Assembly (NCBI GenBank): GCA_002284615.2
Contig: MU069543.1
Coordinates: forward strand, 263,260-327,259
Reading direction: 5' to 3'
DNA: 64,000 bases
Source: Dunaliella salina
Taxonomy: Eukaryota > Chlorophyta > Chlorophyceae > Chlamydomonadales > Dunaliellaceae
The notes under the pieces were generated by a model. That model was not told the DNA's origin. It worked only from the letters and a program-made list of their open reading frames with translations, and ran no database searches. The translations under genes were made by a program, and so were the position numbers. The first letter of the stretch is position 1; each line of letters begins with the position of its first letter. Positions 11,976 through 24,800 of this stretch are shown here, in pieces.

Positions 11976-12100
11976 TGGTACCTTCAGCACTTAATCTAGT
12001 GCAAGCTGCCATAACCAGGGTCTTGGGGGCACACACAGACGCCCTACATTAGCACGAATATATGGCTTGCAATAGCCATCCGTAACGTCCCGGGCTCTGC
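11976..12100 (+). pseudogene. Fragment of the LINE methyltransferase-like domain
   Basis: The stretch near 12015-12050 reads GAHTDAL and is close to identical over about 30 nt to the minus-strand sequence at 59815-59850 in the Dualen-like copy A (VFGAHTDALS). A following ACNSHP fits the CHPP position of that domain. It is a short relic with stops. Confidence 0.4.
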
Positions 12101-12741
12101 CTTTTCACATGTGTTACACATGCCCAGGGATTGGGTGGGCGGATGGGCCACTTTTTTGCGATGACCATACCCAGTGCAAGCTAGTGGCAGCATTGTTCAA
12201 GTATGATTTATTATTATATACATATTATGTCCATCATGCCTGGTCCGCGTCTGTTCAGCTTGCACTGGATATCTGACTGGACATTGGACTCCGGACCGGC
12301 CATACAATATATAAGCAACCAAGATTTAATTATATTTCTTAAAATGCAGCAGTCAGTCGTCTCCGTTCAGGCAAAGCAAACTGCTGGTAGCATAATCATC
12401 CTGCGACGAGGGAAAATCATTTCTTAAGAAAACTATTTGGGCTTCAGATAGCTCTTTCTGTTGTTGATACTAGTCACATCGGAGCAATGTTGTAATTGCG
12501 CGTCCCGGTAGGTAAGATTTTCAAAATCTGTGGGCTACCTGGCCGCTTCCTGGTGAATGCGCGATTGTGACGCCGAGTTTGAATTTGCTTGCTTCCAGGG
12601 TCTCAGCAAGCATCTCCCATGCTCTCAGAAATCCATCCCTGACAGAAACTCGTGTTTGTAACTTTAAGCATCAGGCAGCAAGGGCTGCAGGCAGGTGCCC
12701 CTGGCAGAGGGATCCCAGACCAGCTGTCTTAGCCAGCCATC
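12101..12741. promoter_or_regulatory. Region upstream of the SHOC1-like gene; 5' UTR or first intron
   Basis: No coding segment supported. An acceptor-like CTTGCTTCCAG occurs near 12598 and another (CTGTCTTAG) near 12733, just before the proposed start codon, so an upstream non-coding or short coding exon is possible. I see no distinct promoter motif. Confidence 0.25.
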
Positions 12742-13371
12742 ATGCGCTGCTCCTTCCCCCACACATGGGCGGCCTTCCAAGGGCCAAGAGACTACCATGC
12801 TGAGCTGCGCAAGGAACTCCTGCAAGCAGTGGCACCATGCCTGCCTGCGCCCCCACTGGAGATGGCGCCGCCTTCGGATGGAGCATCTGCCCTTGGACAC
12901 ATGAGTGAAGCAGCGCATGCAGGTCGCCTTGCACCAGAGCCAGATTTGATGCAACCACAGCCTGCGTCACATCTTACTGGCAGTGTATGCACCATCTGGG
13001 AGGAAGCGCTGTTCGAACTCAGCAGCCACAATCCTCCAGCTGCCCCAAACAAACACCTGTCCAGCTTGAGCGTGCGAGGAGGAAAAGCTGCAGCCCACAC
13101 CCTTAAGAAACTGCTCCAGCTCCGGCAGCCCTTGACCCCAGAGGAAATTGCTGCCCAACTGCAGCCCCTGCCTGCATCTGCTAGTTTCCAATGCCGCCGC
13201 AGCAGCAGCAGCAACAAGGCCAGCGTTATGAAGGCAGCCCTTGCAAGCAGGCACACAGCCAAGCAAGTTCAAGGCCAGTCTCTTCCAAAGCTCTTGTCAT
13301 CCTCTTGCCAGAAGCTCTTTCCACCTGTCTCAACCCTTAAAAGACATGAGCAGCAGCAGACCTCGCCACAG
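12742..13371 (+). CDS. SHOC1: SHOC1-like exon 1 (start)
   Basis: The ATG at 12742 is the first Met after an in-frame TAG at 12730. The context CCATCATGC is acceptable. The 210 residues start with MRCSF and an Arg/Leu-rich helix (residues 15-35), followed by Pro/Ala-rich sequence. A Lys/Leu/Gln-rich helix lies at residues 112-140 and a poly-Ser patch near 153. The exon ends at CCACAG|GTGCGC, phase 0. It could instead be an internal exon entered at the acceptor ending near 12733. Confidence 0.5.
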
Positions 13372-15992
13372 GTGCGCACCTACTCAGCATGGCGTATTGA
13401 ATTTACTGTCATTCGCGTTGATGTCATCCTCAAGGTTTTGAGCCGTTGACCGTACAGGGACAAAAACTTCTTGGTCCTACTGCTGCTGGTTCGTTGCAGT
13501 TCACAAACAGCAGATTGACAGAAAACAGTCAAGCTGAGGTTCCTTTGATTTTCACATCTGCTGCCGGAATGCGATGTCTGTGCAGATACCTGGATGGCGG
13601 CATGGACAGTGGGCAGGTGTGGCTGAAGTAGCTTGCAAGCAGCTGTTGCATGATGGACTTCCAGATGCCAACGCTGCTTTTGAGATAGCTTTGGAGGTGC
13701 GGCGTTTAATCTGACAGCAGGATGGAGGGTGTGAATCTCATGATATATGAAGACACAGTTCCAGAATTTTTTTTTCCCGTCGCTTTGTTGGCTTGGCAAC
13801 ACTGGCTTATACATTCTGCCAGGAAGAATCCCTGTGTGATGCATCTCAGGAAGAGCGCAAATATCATTTGCAACAAAGGAATACATTTGCAGTGCTGCTG
13901 TACACGCTCATGATCGACTGGGGCATGGGGAGCATACATTGGGCATCTCAGAACTGATCTTGGAATGACAAGAACTGATCTAGAGAGAGACCCTACGCTA
14001 AGCCTGGGTGTATGAGGGTCATGGTATCCTTTTGAGGAAAATGTCAGCATGTTTAAGCAACAAACGCATGGTCCAGGGAGAGGTTTTTTCGGTGCTTAAT
14101 CCCTTGAATATGCCATGGATGAAGAAGGAGGTGACAGCCGCATGCTGGAGAAAGGGTGTGGCCGCCAGCCATAAATCACGCTTTTGCAAGGGTCCAGAAG
14201 TGGCTCCATGCATGCACCTCTAGCGCCAGACTGATCTGCAAGCTTGACAAGCAGTCCTTTCTCGGCAAACACATTTCCGGAGTGTGGAAGCTATAAGCAA
14301 GACGGTAGGGGAGTTAGCTCTTCATTACCACTTTTGTTAATCAAGCTTGATCAAGCTCTTAAGCATGAAGTGTAATTTATGTCTGACCTTTTGAGTGCCC
14401 AGCTTGAGACCTATTTGCCGCTGATTACCAGCTGTGTGGGCAGCAAGACCAGCAGCAGGCTAGGTCCACATGCACACAACAGAACCTGCCAAGGACCTGG
14501 CAGGTGCCACCATTTCTGTAACCCTGGGGCTCCCTGTGTCTCTGCGCTTTTGCAAGCATGTGATCACATAAAAAAAAGAAAAGTCACATCTGCAAGCATG
14601 TGCTCACATACCTGAATGCGCAAGGCACCGAGGTTTCCTTTTCAATTCTGTACATTCATTCATTTCCTGTGCAACTGAGCGGTTCATTCATTTCCTATGC
14701 AATCCTGTACGTATACCTGGGCACGCAAAAGCTGAGAAATCCTGCCCCAGCTTTCATATGAGCTTGTGCTTTTTCTCGTCCTCCCTCTTCTGCTCATGCT
14801 CTTACGTGCAGGAGCATCCCTGCCGACCACGCTCTGCTGACCTGGAGGACGCAGCTGCGCAGCTAGAGGCTGCGCTGCAGCCTGCTGCAGACCTGGTGAT
14901 GGCCTCTTGCCCTCCCATGCCTCTTGCCACCAGTTCTGGTGCTGCTCATGTTGGTGGAAAAGCCAGCAGCCGCTGCGATGTCACCGCCGACCCTCTCAGC
15001 GCCAGCTTGCCCCATCCCAGCAGCGGATGCTGCACCAACTCTGGCGCCACTGTAGGCCCCACAGCACGGGAGCAAACAAGCTTGCTGGGCCTCGCAGCAG
15101 CAGCAGAGGCAGCAGCGACACGGTGTGCTCCAGCAGGGGCGTGGCTGAGAGGCAAAGGCGTGCCCACCATTCCTGTGCCTCCCTTGCGTGGTGATTCTCA
15201 GGTGGCCAGCAAGTACAGCAGTAGGGGCCAACAAGGCCAGCAGCAGCAAGAGCAGCTTGTCAAAAGACGCAGCAGTAGAGGCCAACAAGGTCGGCAGCAG
15301 GAGTGTCTTTTTAAGAGACGCAGTAGCGCAGGCCAACAAGGGCAGCAGCGGGAGCGGATCGTCAAGAAACGCAGCAGCAAGAGCAGCCAAGCGCTGCAGG
15401 GACACGTGGCGGCCCTTAGCAGCAGGAGCATCCAGGAGCGGCACCATGAGGATATGAGCAAATCTAGTGGCAGAAGCACCCATGGGCAGCACCGCAAGGA
15501 TACAGGCAGAAGCAGCAGCAGAGGCAGCCATGTTCAGCAGCAGGTGTTGAAGACCAGGAGCAGCGCAGGGGCAGCAATATCTCATCAGGGTGGGTCAGGG
15601 GCACCTAGTGGGTCATGGCCTGGTCGGACTCAGTGTGCAAAGATTGAGCACAGGAGGAGGCATGATGAAGTGCAGCAAGCACGCCCGCGGTGCAGCATGC
15701 TTTGCCTCGTCAAGGATACACTGATGTGTGAGATCGTGGGTTGCTTGACGGGGGAAGAAGGTGGGCAAGGTGGGGGGATGCACGCTGGCAGGACTTCAGG
15801 TGCAGGGCAGAGTGCTGGCAAGCTGAGGGCGGGGGACGCAGGGGGCAGGGAGCGACACAGCTTGAAGCAGCAGAACAGCATGGTGCAGCATGGTTTGGGT
15901 GTCAGCCAGCCAGCGGCAGACGAGCATGCGGAAACACAGCTCCCTGCTGCCGCCGCTGCTGCAGCCCCCGCTGCTGTCGCTGCCCCGCCTAC

Positions 15993-16031
<39 letters not shown>

Positions 16032-19000
16032 TGCCGCTGACGGCCTGCTGGAGGGGCTTGGGCTGTCTGCAAGCGCAAGGCGCTTTGCACATGACGTCCT
16101 CTCCCCAGCTCCACCCCTGCTCAATCTCACCCTCAGTAAAGATCTTTTCCCCCCTTCAGCCCCCTCAGCACTCCAGCAGGAGCTCACCAGTTTGCTGGGC
16201 AACAGCACGTGCTCTGATTTTGCGCACCCTCAGCCAGCTGGGGGTGAGCAGCAGCCTTACGCCACTGCCATGCAAGGCCAGAGCAGCAGGTTTGTGCAGC
16301 TTACATCTCCGCCAATGTCGCAATCGCCTCAGCCAGCAGCCCCCACCGCTGTTGTTCAGTGCCACACTTTGACAACCGCCGCTGACGCATCACTGTCTGC
16401 ACCCACTGCCCTACGATCAGCGGCTCCAACTCCTGCCACGGCACAGCACCATGGCACCACTGCTATTCGTGCATCAGTGTCTGCGTATGCTGCCCATCGC
16501 TCTCCCTTACGCCCAAGACGCAAGGCCAGCGCTCTCTCCCTCTTCCAAGCCAACAGCAATATGCAGCTCCTTGCAATGCCGGCAGGTAGGTTTGGAAAGA
16601 ACCAAAAAGACGAGAGTAAACTGGCCAAAGCATGGTCACATACAATAAGAAAAATGATCAATACGTTACATTGCATGCCTGGTTTTTTATTGCTGCTCAT
16701 CTGTGTGCCATCAATAGCCCGGATTAGGTCATTGAGTACAGGTGAGTAGCTAACTGCAATTCATTCAGGGAATTCATGGAAATTTCCTGGAGCTGACAAA
16801 GGAAGTTCTCCAGACACTAGTGCAGAACAGAAAAAACTTGGTGCACCTCCACAACAGCATCAGATTGCAACAGTATACGCCGCAGCAACAGCATCAGGTT
16901 GCTGCCGCCGCAGCAACAGCATCAGATTGCAACAGTATGCGCCGCATATCGCTTTTCTACCTTCACCCCATTGGCGTATGCACAATCCTGGCTGAAAATG
17001 ATGATTGATTTTCTAGTTGTTTTCAGCACTCATGCTCTATGCAGGAGTGCTCGTCACTCAGCAGTCAGACTAATCCACTTAGGAAACATGGAACATTGTG
17101 TCCAATGTTGCTCCTTTCTACCTGCAACATTGGATCCACCTTCTTGTTGGTGACCAGCTGGGACCAGAAGCTGGATGCTATCCAAAGGGCGCGTGCGCAA
17201 TCCTGAAAAATATTGGAACTTAGTCCTCAATTTGACGTCCATTCTTCATGCAGAAGTGCCCATCACTTAGCAGCCTGACCAAACAAGTACCTTTTTAGCA
17301 CATGCCTTGTCATCAGATCATATGGACATGTGCCCAATGCTGCTCCTTTCCTACCTGCATTAAATATTATCAAAGGGTGTCAGCTGAGGCTTATAATCAG
17401 CCAGTTTTTGCATGCTCTTTGCGTGTACGTCCAATGCCCGGTAATCCTAAAACTTGATTCCCTCTGGCTTTCTGTAGCACTGGATTTTGAACCTCAACAG
17501 TCACTGGAAGCGTACCTAATTATAATACCTAATTAGCCATGGCATGAACCCTACTTTTGGCTATCAAAACTCTGTATCTGACCACCCACTGAAGCAAATT
17601 GGGTGATTTCTTTGTGATATGGAGTCCTTGTAACAAAAAATATATCATTGCAAAAAGAATGGAGTGAAAAGACCCAGCCATTGATGTTTTATGGCAATTT
17701 TATCCCATTTTCCCAAAAAAAAGCACCAAAAAAGAGTTTACATGCACCATTGAGATTGAGCCCTGTCTATCTAAGCACACAAGGTGACTTGCACAAATCT
17801 GATCATATGTTCTGATAGCTTGTAACGTATATATATATATACATATTTAAAGCAAAACATGTTCCAATCAGATGACGTGGTTGCGAGTGGGCGCACTTTG
17901 AATACAAAAAAGGAGCATGTTGGGCACATGCTCAGCTGGCCCCCTCTGGAATATTACGTCTTTTACCCATGACCAGCTCGGACCATGAGCTGCATGCTGC
18001 CCCAAAGCAGAGGCACGCTCCAGGAGACAAGAGAAGAATGATCAACAAGCATGGAGCTGTGATTTGGCAGGAAAATTGATCAACATTGCTTCAATTTGAT
18101 GCTCATGCTCCATGCAGGAGTGCCCATCACTTGGCAGTCCGACCCAGCCACTGCCACTTTGGTGCATGCCCTGCATGCCGCCCAAGCAAAGGGAGAGTTT
18201 GGGCACCTCGTGCCCCCCATGCCTCCTCAAATTGCACCACTGCTGCTGCAAGCACCTCCAGAAGCCTCTGGAGCAGAAGCAGCAGATGCACCAGGGGTAG
18301 GAGCAGCAGCAGGATCAGAGGAAGCTGCAGTGATGCACGATGGGCAGCAAGGGCTAGTGCGAGTAGCACAAGCAGCACAACAAGGGCCCGTGCAAGCAGC
18401 ACAAGCAGCTGAACACGGCCTAGCGCAAGCATCACAAGTGGCACAACTTGGGCTGGCACAAGCGGCACAAGCAAGCAGCGGCGCACCGGAGTGTGGCGCG
18501 TGGCTGGTGGGCGCGCTGCAGTCTGTGCTGGCAGAAGCAATTGCCCAAACTGGTGGTGGTGCCAGCAGCTGCGGCAGCACCAGCACCTGGGTCAAAGCAG
18601 CGCACTTGCTTCCCGGCCAGATGTCCCTGGATGATCTCATCGTGGAAGATCTGACAGCAGCTGCGAGCCCGGGCGGCTGCCCCATGCTGCCTATGGCACC
18701 CGCCAAGAAACCACAGCCCCATGGTCACCCAGTAGCTGCATCACAGACTCAGGCAGCAAGCAGCGCGCCATCCATACTAGCCAAAGTACGTCATCATGAC
18801 CCATGATAGGCTCTCTGTCGCAGGTCCGGCGCGGCCACACCCCAGCAGGGCAACACTTTGCATGCTTGTGCTGTTGTTGCAAAGTGATCTGGTTGATCAG
18901 GGGACTCGTTGCAAAGCAGAGGTGTGGCAATTTTATAGGACTGGAAAAGGTTATGAGAACAGGAGGTGAAATTATAGCTATCAATTGGAGCGCTCAATAT

Positions 19001-20921
19001 GATCACGGAGCAGTGGTGAAGAAGATTTGAAGACCATTATGGTGTGCCTGTTCTGGCGAGAGTAAGGAATGCTTGCCTGCAGCAGATCTGAGCAGGAGGG
19101 CATTGGCTTGCCAGGTGCATGCTCATGCGCAAAGTGTAGCATTCTTTGAGGCAAGATGAGCCAATAGTTGCTAGTGCCTGTAGTGCAAAGAATGATAAGT
19201 AGCTGAAACTCTGAAGGTCAACATTTGTTGGCAGCACCGATGTAGGGTGCCTGCCCTTCAACACGCATTCCACTGGCCTGGAATCCCACTGAGCTGGACC
19301 CCATTTCTCTCCCAGCTGCTATCACACTCCACACATGATCTCATGGAACTGCACTTCAGGGGCACGAAGAATTGCAGGCACAGGGGATGCAGATTACGAG
19401 ACACTCCTCCCCCCCCCTTCAAAGCATGCCCGACTCTTTGAATGTGTATCTCAAGGAACTGCATTTCAGGGGTATGAAGAATTGCAGGCATGAGGGTTGC
19501 AGGAAACAAGATGCCTCCCTCCCCCCAAAAGCATGCCCAATCCTTTGAATCGCTACCTCATGGATCTGCATTTCAGGGGCGTGAGGAATTGCGGGTACAG
19601 GAGTCTCTGGAAACAAGAAGCTACCCTCCCCTCTCTCCTGCCAAAGCATGCCCAATTTTTTGAATATACCTGCAATCTTGCTGTTAATGTTGCATCTATC
19701 TTTTGGGCGCACAAGCATGTTTGTGCTCCAAATGTTTGCTTGATCTTGTTGCTGATATGCTTTTTAATGCTTGTGCATGCATGAAAGCATTCATGCTTTG
19801 AAAACTTTCAGGATTTTGCTGTTGACCCACCGAGTTGGAATTTTGCATGCATAAGAACGTAAGAATGTGCTTTGTTTTGCTTTGTCGCTCGTGCCCTCTT
19901 GTTTTTAGTGTATGAATGTTCACATGGTTGTGCTGAATATACTGAACAAAGTGTGGAAGGCTGACTGTCTTGCTGCTTACTTTCTTTCTCTTGCTTGCAC
20001 ATGGATGGATTTGCATGGACTTGTGCAAGGCCAATAGCAGCAAGCTCACTTGGACAGTACTCTGTCCACCAAGTAAGCTTAAAGACACGCATCACATGTC
20101 GTATTAACAGAGAAACTCATTAGCCCACTCCTTGGGCCAGCCTGCCTCCCTCTGCTCACATTTTTTTTTGAGAGCCCTCTGCCTGCTTAGCTCCTCTTTC
20201 CTTTCTTCCCTTTTGCATGCAGGATTTGTGGTGGTGGGGTCATACGGTCTGCGCACCTATGTGGCCCCTTTTCCTTAATTGATGTATGGAGGGCTTCTCT
20301 GCCTAAGTAGGTTTTCTTTTTCTTTTGCATGCAGGATGCCCTGAACCTCTTGTTTTAACTGACCCAAGGACATAGCAATTTCCCATAAGGGCCTTAGCTC
20401 CTACATGATCAAAACACCAGCAAAAAGGGGCTGGACTCCTGAAAAAAGAACACACAAGCAAGGCCCACAAAGGAAGGGCAAAAGGGAAGGGGCAAGGTCC
20501 ACAAGGAAAGGACAGAAGAGAAGGGGCAAAAGTCCACAAGGACAGGACAGAGGGGAAAAAGCAAAGGTCCACAAGGAAAGGAGGTGAAGGAGCAAAATGC
20601 TGCTGAGCTCCTCTTTCCTCTTTTCCCTTTTGCATGCAGGATACCCTGGGCCTGATGTCCAACCATGCTATGCCTCCCGTGGGGCGCCTGGAGCTGTACT
20701 TGGACTGGAGCCTCATGCCACTCTCTGCACCCACACCCAAACCGGCACCAGCATCCGCATTTGCATCCTTATCAGCAGCACACGCCCCCCTCAATCTCAC
20801 ACCAGCTCCCTCAGCGCCTTGCTCCCCAAACCCAGCATCCCATCTTTCCGCACACTCGCCCATGCAAGCAGCTGCTTCATGTCCCGACCATGTGCTTCCG
20901 ACACAAAGCAAGCAGAGCAAT

Positions 20922-20968
<47 letters not shown>

Positions 20969-21866
20969 AGCAGCCAGGGCCACAGCAGCTGCATCGATGG
21001 ACATCCTCCTGGCTCTACCTTTTATGTCAGGATGGGGCCCTAAGAGCGCAAACCTTGTGCCTTACCTCACAGCACTGAACGCCCTGCCTTGCCCCACAGC
21101 AACCACCCCTGCCACCACGCTGCCAATGGGCCCATCTTCAGCACCGCAGACCAACCCAGCTGCAGGAGCATCACGCCACAGCCCTTCTCTCCCTACACCT
21201 TGTACGGCCATCCGGTCAGCGCTGCACACTTGGGCTCACAAGGGCCAGCAGCTGTCACGAGCGGTACAAGCACTGCGGCAGCGCCGATCCTCCAGCATAC
21301 CCTTGGGGGCAGATGGTGGTGGTCATGCGGCACGTCCAGGTTCAGGCTTGGCGTCGGATGAGGGACACCGCATGCAGTCCCTGCAACACCCGCAGCCCCA
21401 GCAGCAGCCCCAGCAGCAGCAGATGCTCAAGCAGGAGAGTCAGCAACAGCAGCAGCAAACGGCAGAGCACAGGATTCAGAAGCAGCAAGATCATGGAGTG
21501 CAGCAGCAGCGGCAGCATCAGCAGCATCAGCAGCCTGCAAAGCACTTGAACCCAGCATGCCAGACTTCTGCACCAACAGCTGACCATTGGCACCATCCCG
21601 GCAGCCCCCCCACAAAAAGGCAGAAACAGAGCCTTGATTCCTCAACCTCATCTGTCCTTATCAAATCAGGGGAGGCCCTTACAGCTGAGAGAGCCAACCC
21701 TGCAGAATTAGCACAAGCACAAAGCAGTGCAGCAGCAGCAGTACAGGCAGCACCTGCGCAAAAGCAAACAAGGAATTCTGCATCTGCATCTGCACCTGCA
21801 GCAGCAGCGGTAGCAGAACCGCCAGCACATGCACAAATGGCAGCAACAGATCCAACAGCTGGACCT

Positions 21867-21898
<32 letters not shown>

Positions 21899-24800
21899 GG
21901 CACCACAAGATGCGCCGCTTGTGGGCGACTTCAGCTTTTTTGTAGATGATCTGAGTGATCAACGCCTGCCCCAAACACCAGCTGTGCACAGCAGCTCAGT
22001 TCCTGCCCAACGCCCATCACCACCCACTACCACTCAGCCCTTACCGTCACAAGTTGCTCACCTTCAAAACCTTATCCACCAGCAGCAGCAGCAGCAGCAT
22101 CAGCAGCAGCAGCAGCAGCAAGAGGATCAGCAGCAGCAGGAGGATCAGCAGCAGCAGGAAGGACTGGGATGTTGTGCCACCGAGCATGCACTTAGCCACC
22201 GGACACAGCAAAAGAGCACCATTGTCCTCCCGCCTATACCCTCTAGGAAAAAGCTGCAAGGAGTCAGGCCAGCCTTGCCAATCCTTCAGCCTCCAAAGGC
22301 ACCGCCAACCACCTTCCGTCCCACATCGCAACCTCTGCTTGCTGATACCCCACCTTTGCCATCCACACCGCAAGCATCAACACCTCCTCCCTCATCCCCA
22401 TCTTCGTCCCAGGCAACCAGACCCGTGCAGGCAACAGCACCAATGGCAACATCCCCTTTGTCTCCATCACATCTGCCTGTGCGCCCTGCAGGCATGTGCT
22501 TGCCACCAATCTTCACAGCACAACCAGCTCCTTCCTCACCCCCATCCAGATCCTTGACTGCTGATCCTGCACCAGCAGCAGCGGGAATGACAGCTGTTTC
22601 CTTGCATCCACCATTACTGCCTCTGCCCCCTGCTAGCACACGGGTTTCACCAGCCTCAGCAGCTGCACCAGCTGCATCCTTGCCTCCATCATCTCCGTCT
22701 CTGCCCCCTGCTGGCATGTGTTTATCAACTGCCTCAGCAGCTGCACCAGCTGCGCCCTTGCGCCCATCATCTCCGTCTGCTAGCGTATGTTTGTCACCAG
22801 CAACAGCAGCTGCACCAGCTGCGTCCTTGCGCCCATCATCTCTGTCTCTGCCCACTGCCAGTGTTCCTTTGTCACCAGCCTCAGCAGCTGATCTAGCACC
22901 CTCCTCACGGCAAACTCTACCTCTGACATCCATGCTCGCGCAAACAGCAGCACAGTGCACCGCTGCAGCTTGTCAACCCACGCCACCATCTCCACAACTT
23001 CCATCAGGGGTAGTAGCTCCATCCCAGCCATTGCATTCACACCTCCGTCAATCACAGGCAATACAGCAATACCCACAGATCATCACTGTTCCCCTGGGCA
23101 CACACCACGCATCCCTTCTGGCGCGCATCCTTCACTGCCGCGCCCTTTTGGTGGCGCAGCTGAGCAGGGTGCCGGCATCTGCTGTGCAGGCAAGTCGCTG
23201 GTCTGTCTGTAGGAAAAGGAAAAGGAAAAGGAAAAGCTACGCAAGCGGGACTAGCCCCCAAGCATCACGGAANGAACAACCTTGGCACCCGGAAAGGCCC
23301 GCCGTATTGAACCCCCACAGACTCGGTCTGTCTGTGATAATGTTTGTTGTGAGGGGCGCTGTGTCGCACAGAGGTATTTGGCATGCAATCTTGCATGGAC
23401 TGTTGTGATCGAGTCAGATCATCATGCAAACTTGCAAACCAAACACGTTTTACACAGACTGTGTAACATGCTGATTGAGCAAAAGGTGCAGGATAAAAGA
23501 AAGAAAGAGAGACTTACGCTTGCCCTTAGGCCGCGTGCATTAAGGAAAGAGCTTGCAGACTCCCACCGACAGGACAAACCCCAAGAAGGTACCGAATTCC
23601 GCCCTGGCCAAACATAGACTCGATCTGGGGACCTCCTCCTTGCCAAACGCCTTCCTCGCGTTACGACCAGGTTGCCTAACACGAGGCCAGTTGAGCTACC
23701 AAGGTAGCTCCAGGTGCAGGATCCTGCTGTGTGGGGAGGTCTTGGCCGTCCTGTAATTGTCCTGTAACAATGTATAATGTGAGGGGCGTTGATCCGGCAA
23801 AAGGCGCACGATCGTGCACCTGCTGGGCAGGCAAGTCACTGGTCTGTATGGTAAAAGGGTCCAATGATGGGTTGGCTGAAGCAAGAATGGGGCATGCACA
23901 ATTGTTTTCATTGAGACAGGTGTAACCCCAGAAAAGATTGAGACAGCCACTTGTCTACCTTGGATTATGAACGTCATGATGATTGAGCATTAGTACCTTG
24001 TTTGAGCAGATGCCACGATAGTTGATCCCTCAAGTGAGGTTAGCAAGTGCAAGTTTGAAAAAGATTGGGGGGGAGGGGGGGGGCACAAACGCTTGCAAGT
24101 AGGAAAAAAGGGGGAAACACAAGCGAAAAACACTTGATGATTCATATGATGACGCCTGAGCAGCTTTGCATCCCCTTTTGTGTTTTGAAACACAACAGGC
24201 AAGGTTGCTGCTATGAAAGCAACTTGTTCAAAAGCAAATCCTTCAGCCACAGCTTGAAGCCATTTCCAGCCTTATTTTGTTCCCTTCACTTTGCTAGTTC
24301 CTGGTGTGCCCACTCTAATCATCGTGCAACCTGTCACAGTTGGATTGAATGTGAATCAAATTATACACCATCACAGCATCGATCTCCTGCTTGGTTTCTG
24401 AAATTTGTGTAACAATCATGTTCAATGACACAATTGTGTAACAGTCATTTTCAATGACACAATCATGTAAAAATTGTTTTCAAGGACACAAATTGTGTAA
24501 CAATCATTTTCAATGGGCCAGCTGATCAGCTGATCACAGCTGGTAAGCTGTGCCTGCCTGCATGTCTGTTAATCAGATTCATGCATCAAGCTCATAATTC
24601 TATTTTGTTGAATTTCCAGGTGCGCGACAAATAGTGTTTAAGACAGCGAATCTTAAAATCTTGCCAGGCTAGGAGCAGGAAAAGAAAGGACAGAGGGAGG
24701 CCAAACATGTTTCAGGCTTTGTAATTATTGTGAGTCAAGTTGGAGGGAAGCAGAAAACATAGAATGATGGCAGAAGGAAACCAGTAAAGAGGCAAAAGGG

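Noticed and set aside
20303..21004. 233-residue minus-strand ORF
   Set aside because: Covers a purine-rich intronic repeat and the reverse of the exon 4 poly-Ala tract; no domain.
23600..23715. Functional tRNA gene on the minus strand
   Set aside because: Box A is perfect but the stems and anticodon loop do not form a proper cloverleaf and the body continues into a SINE tail.
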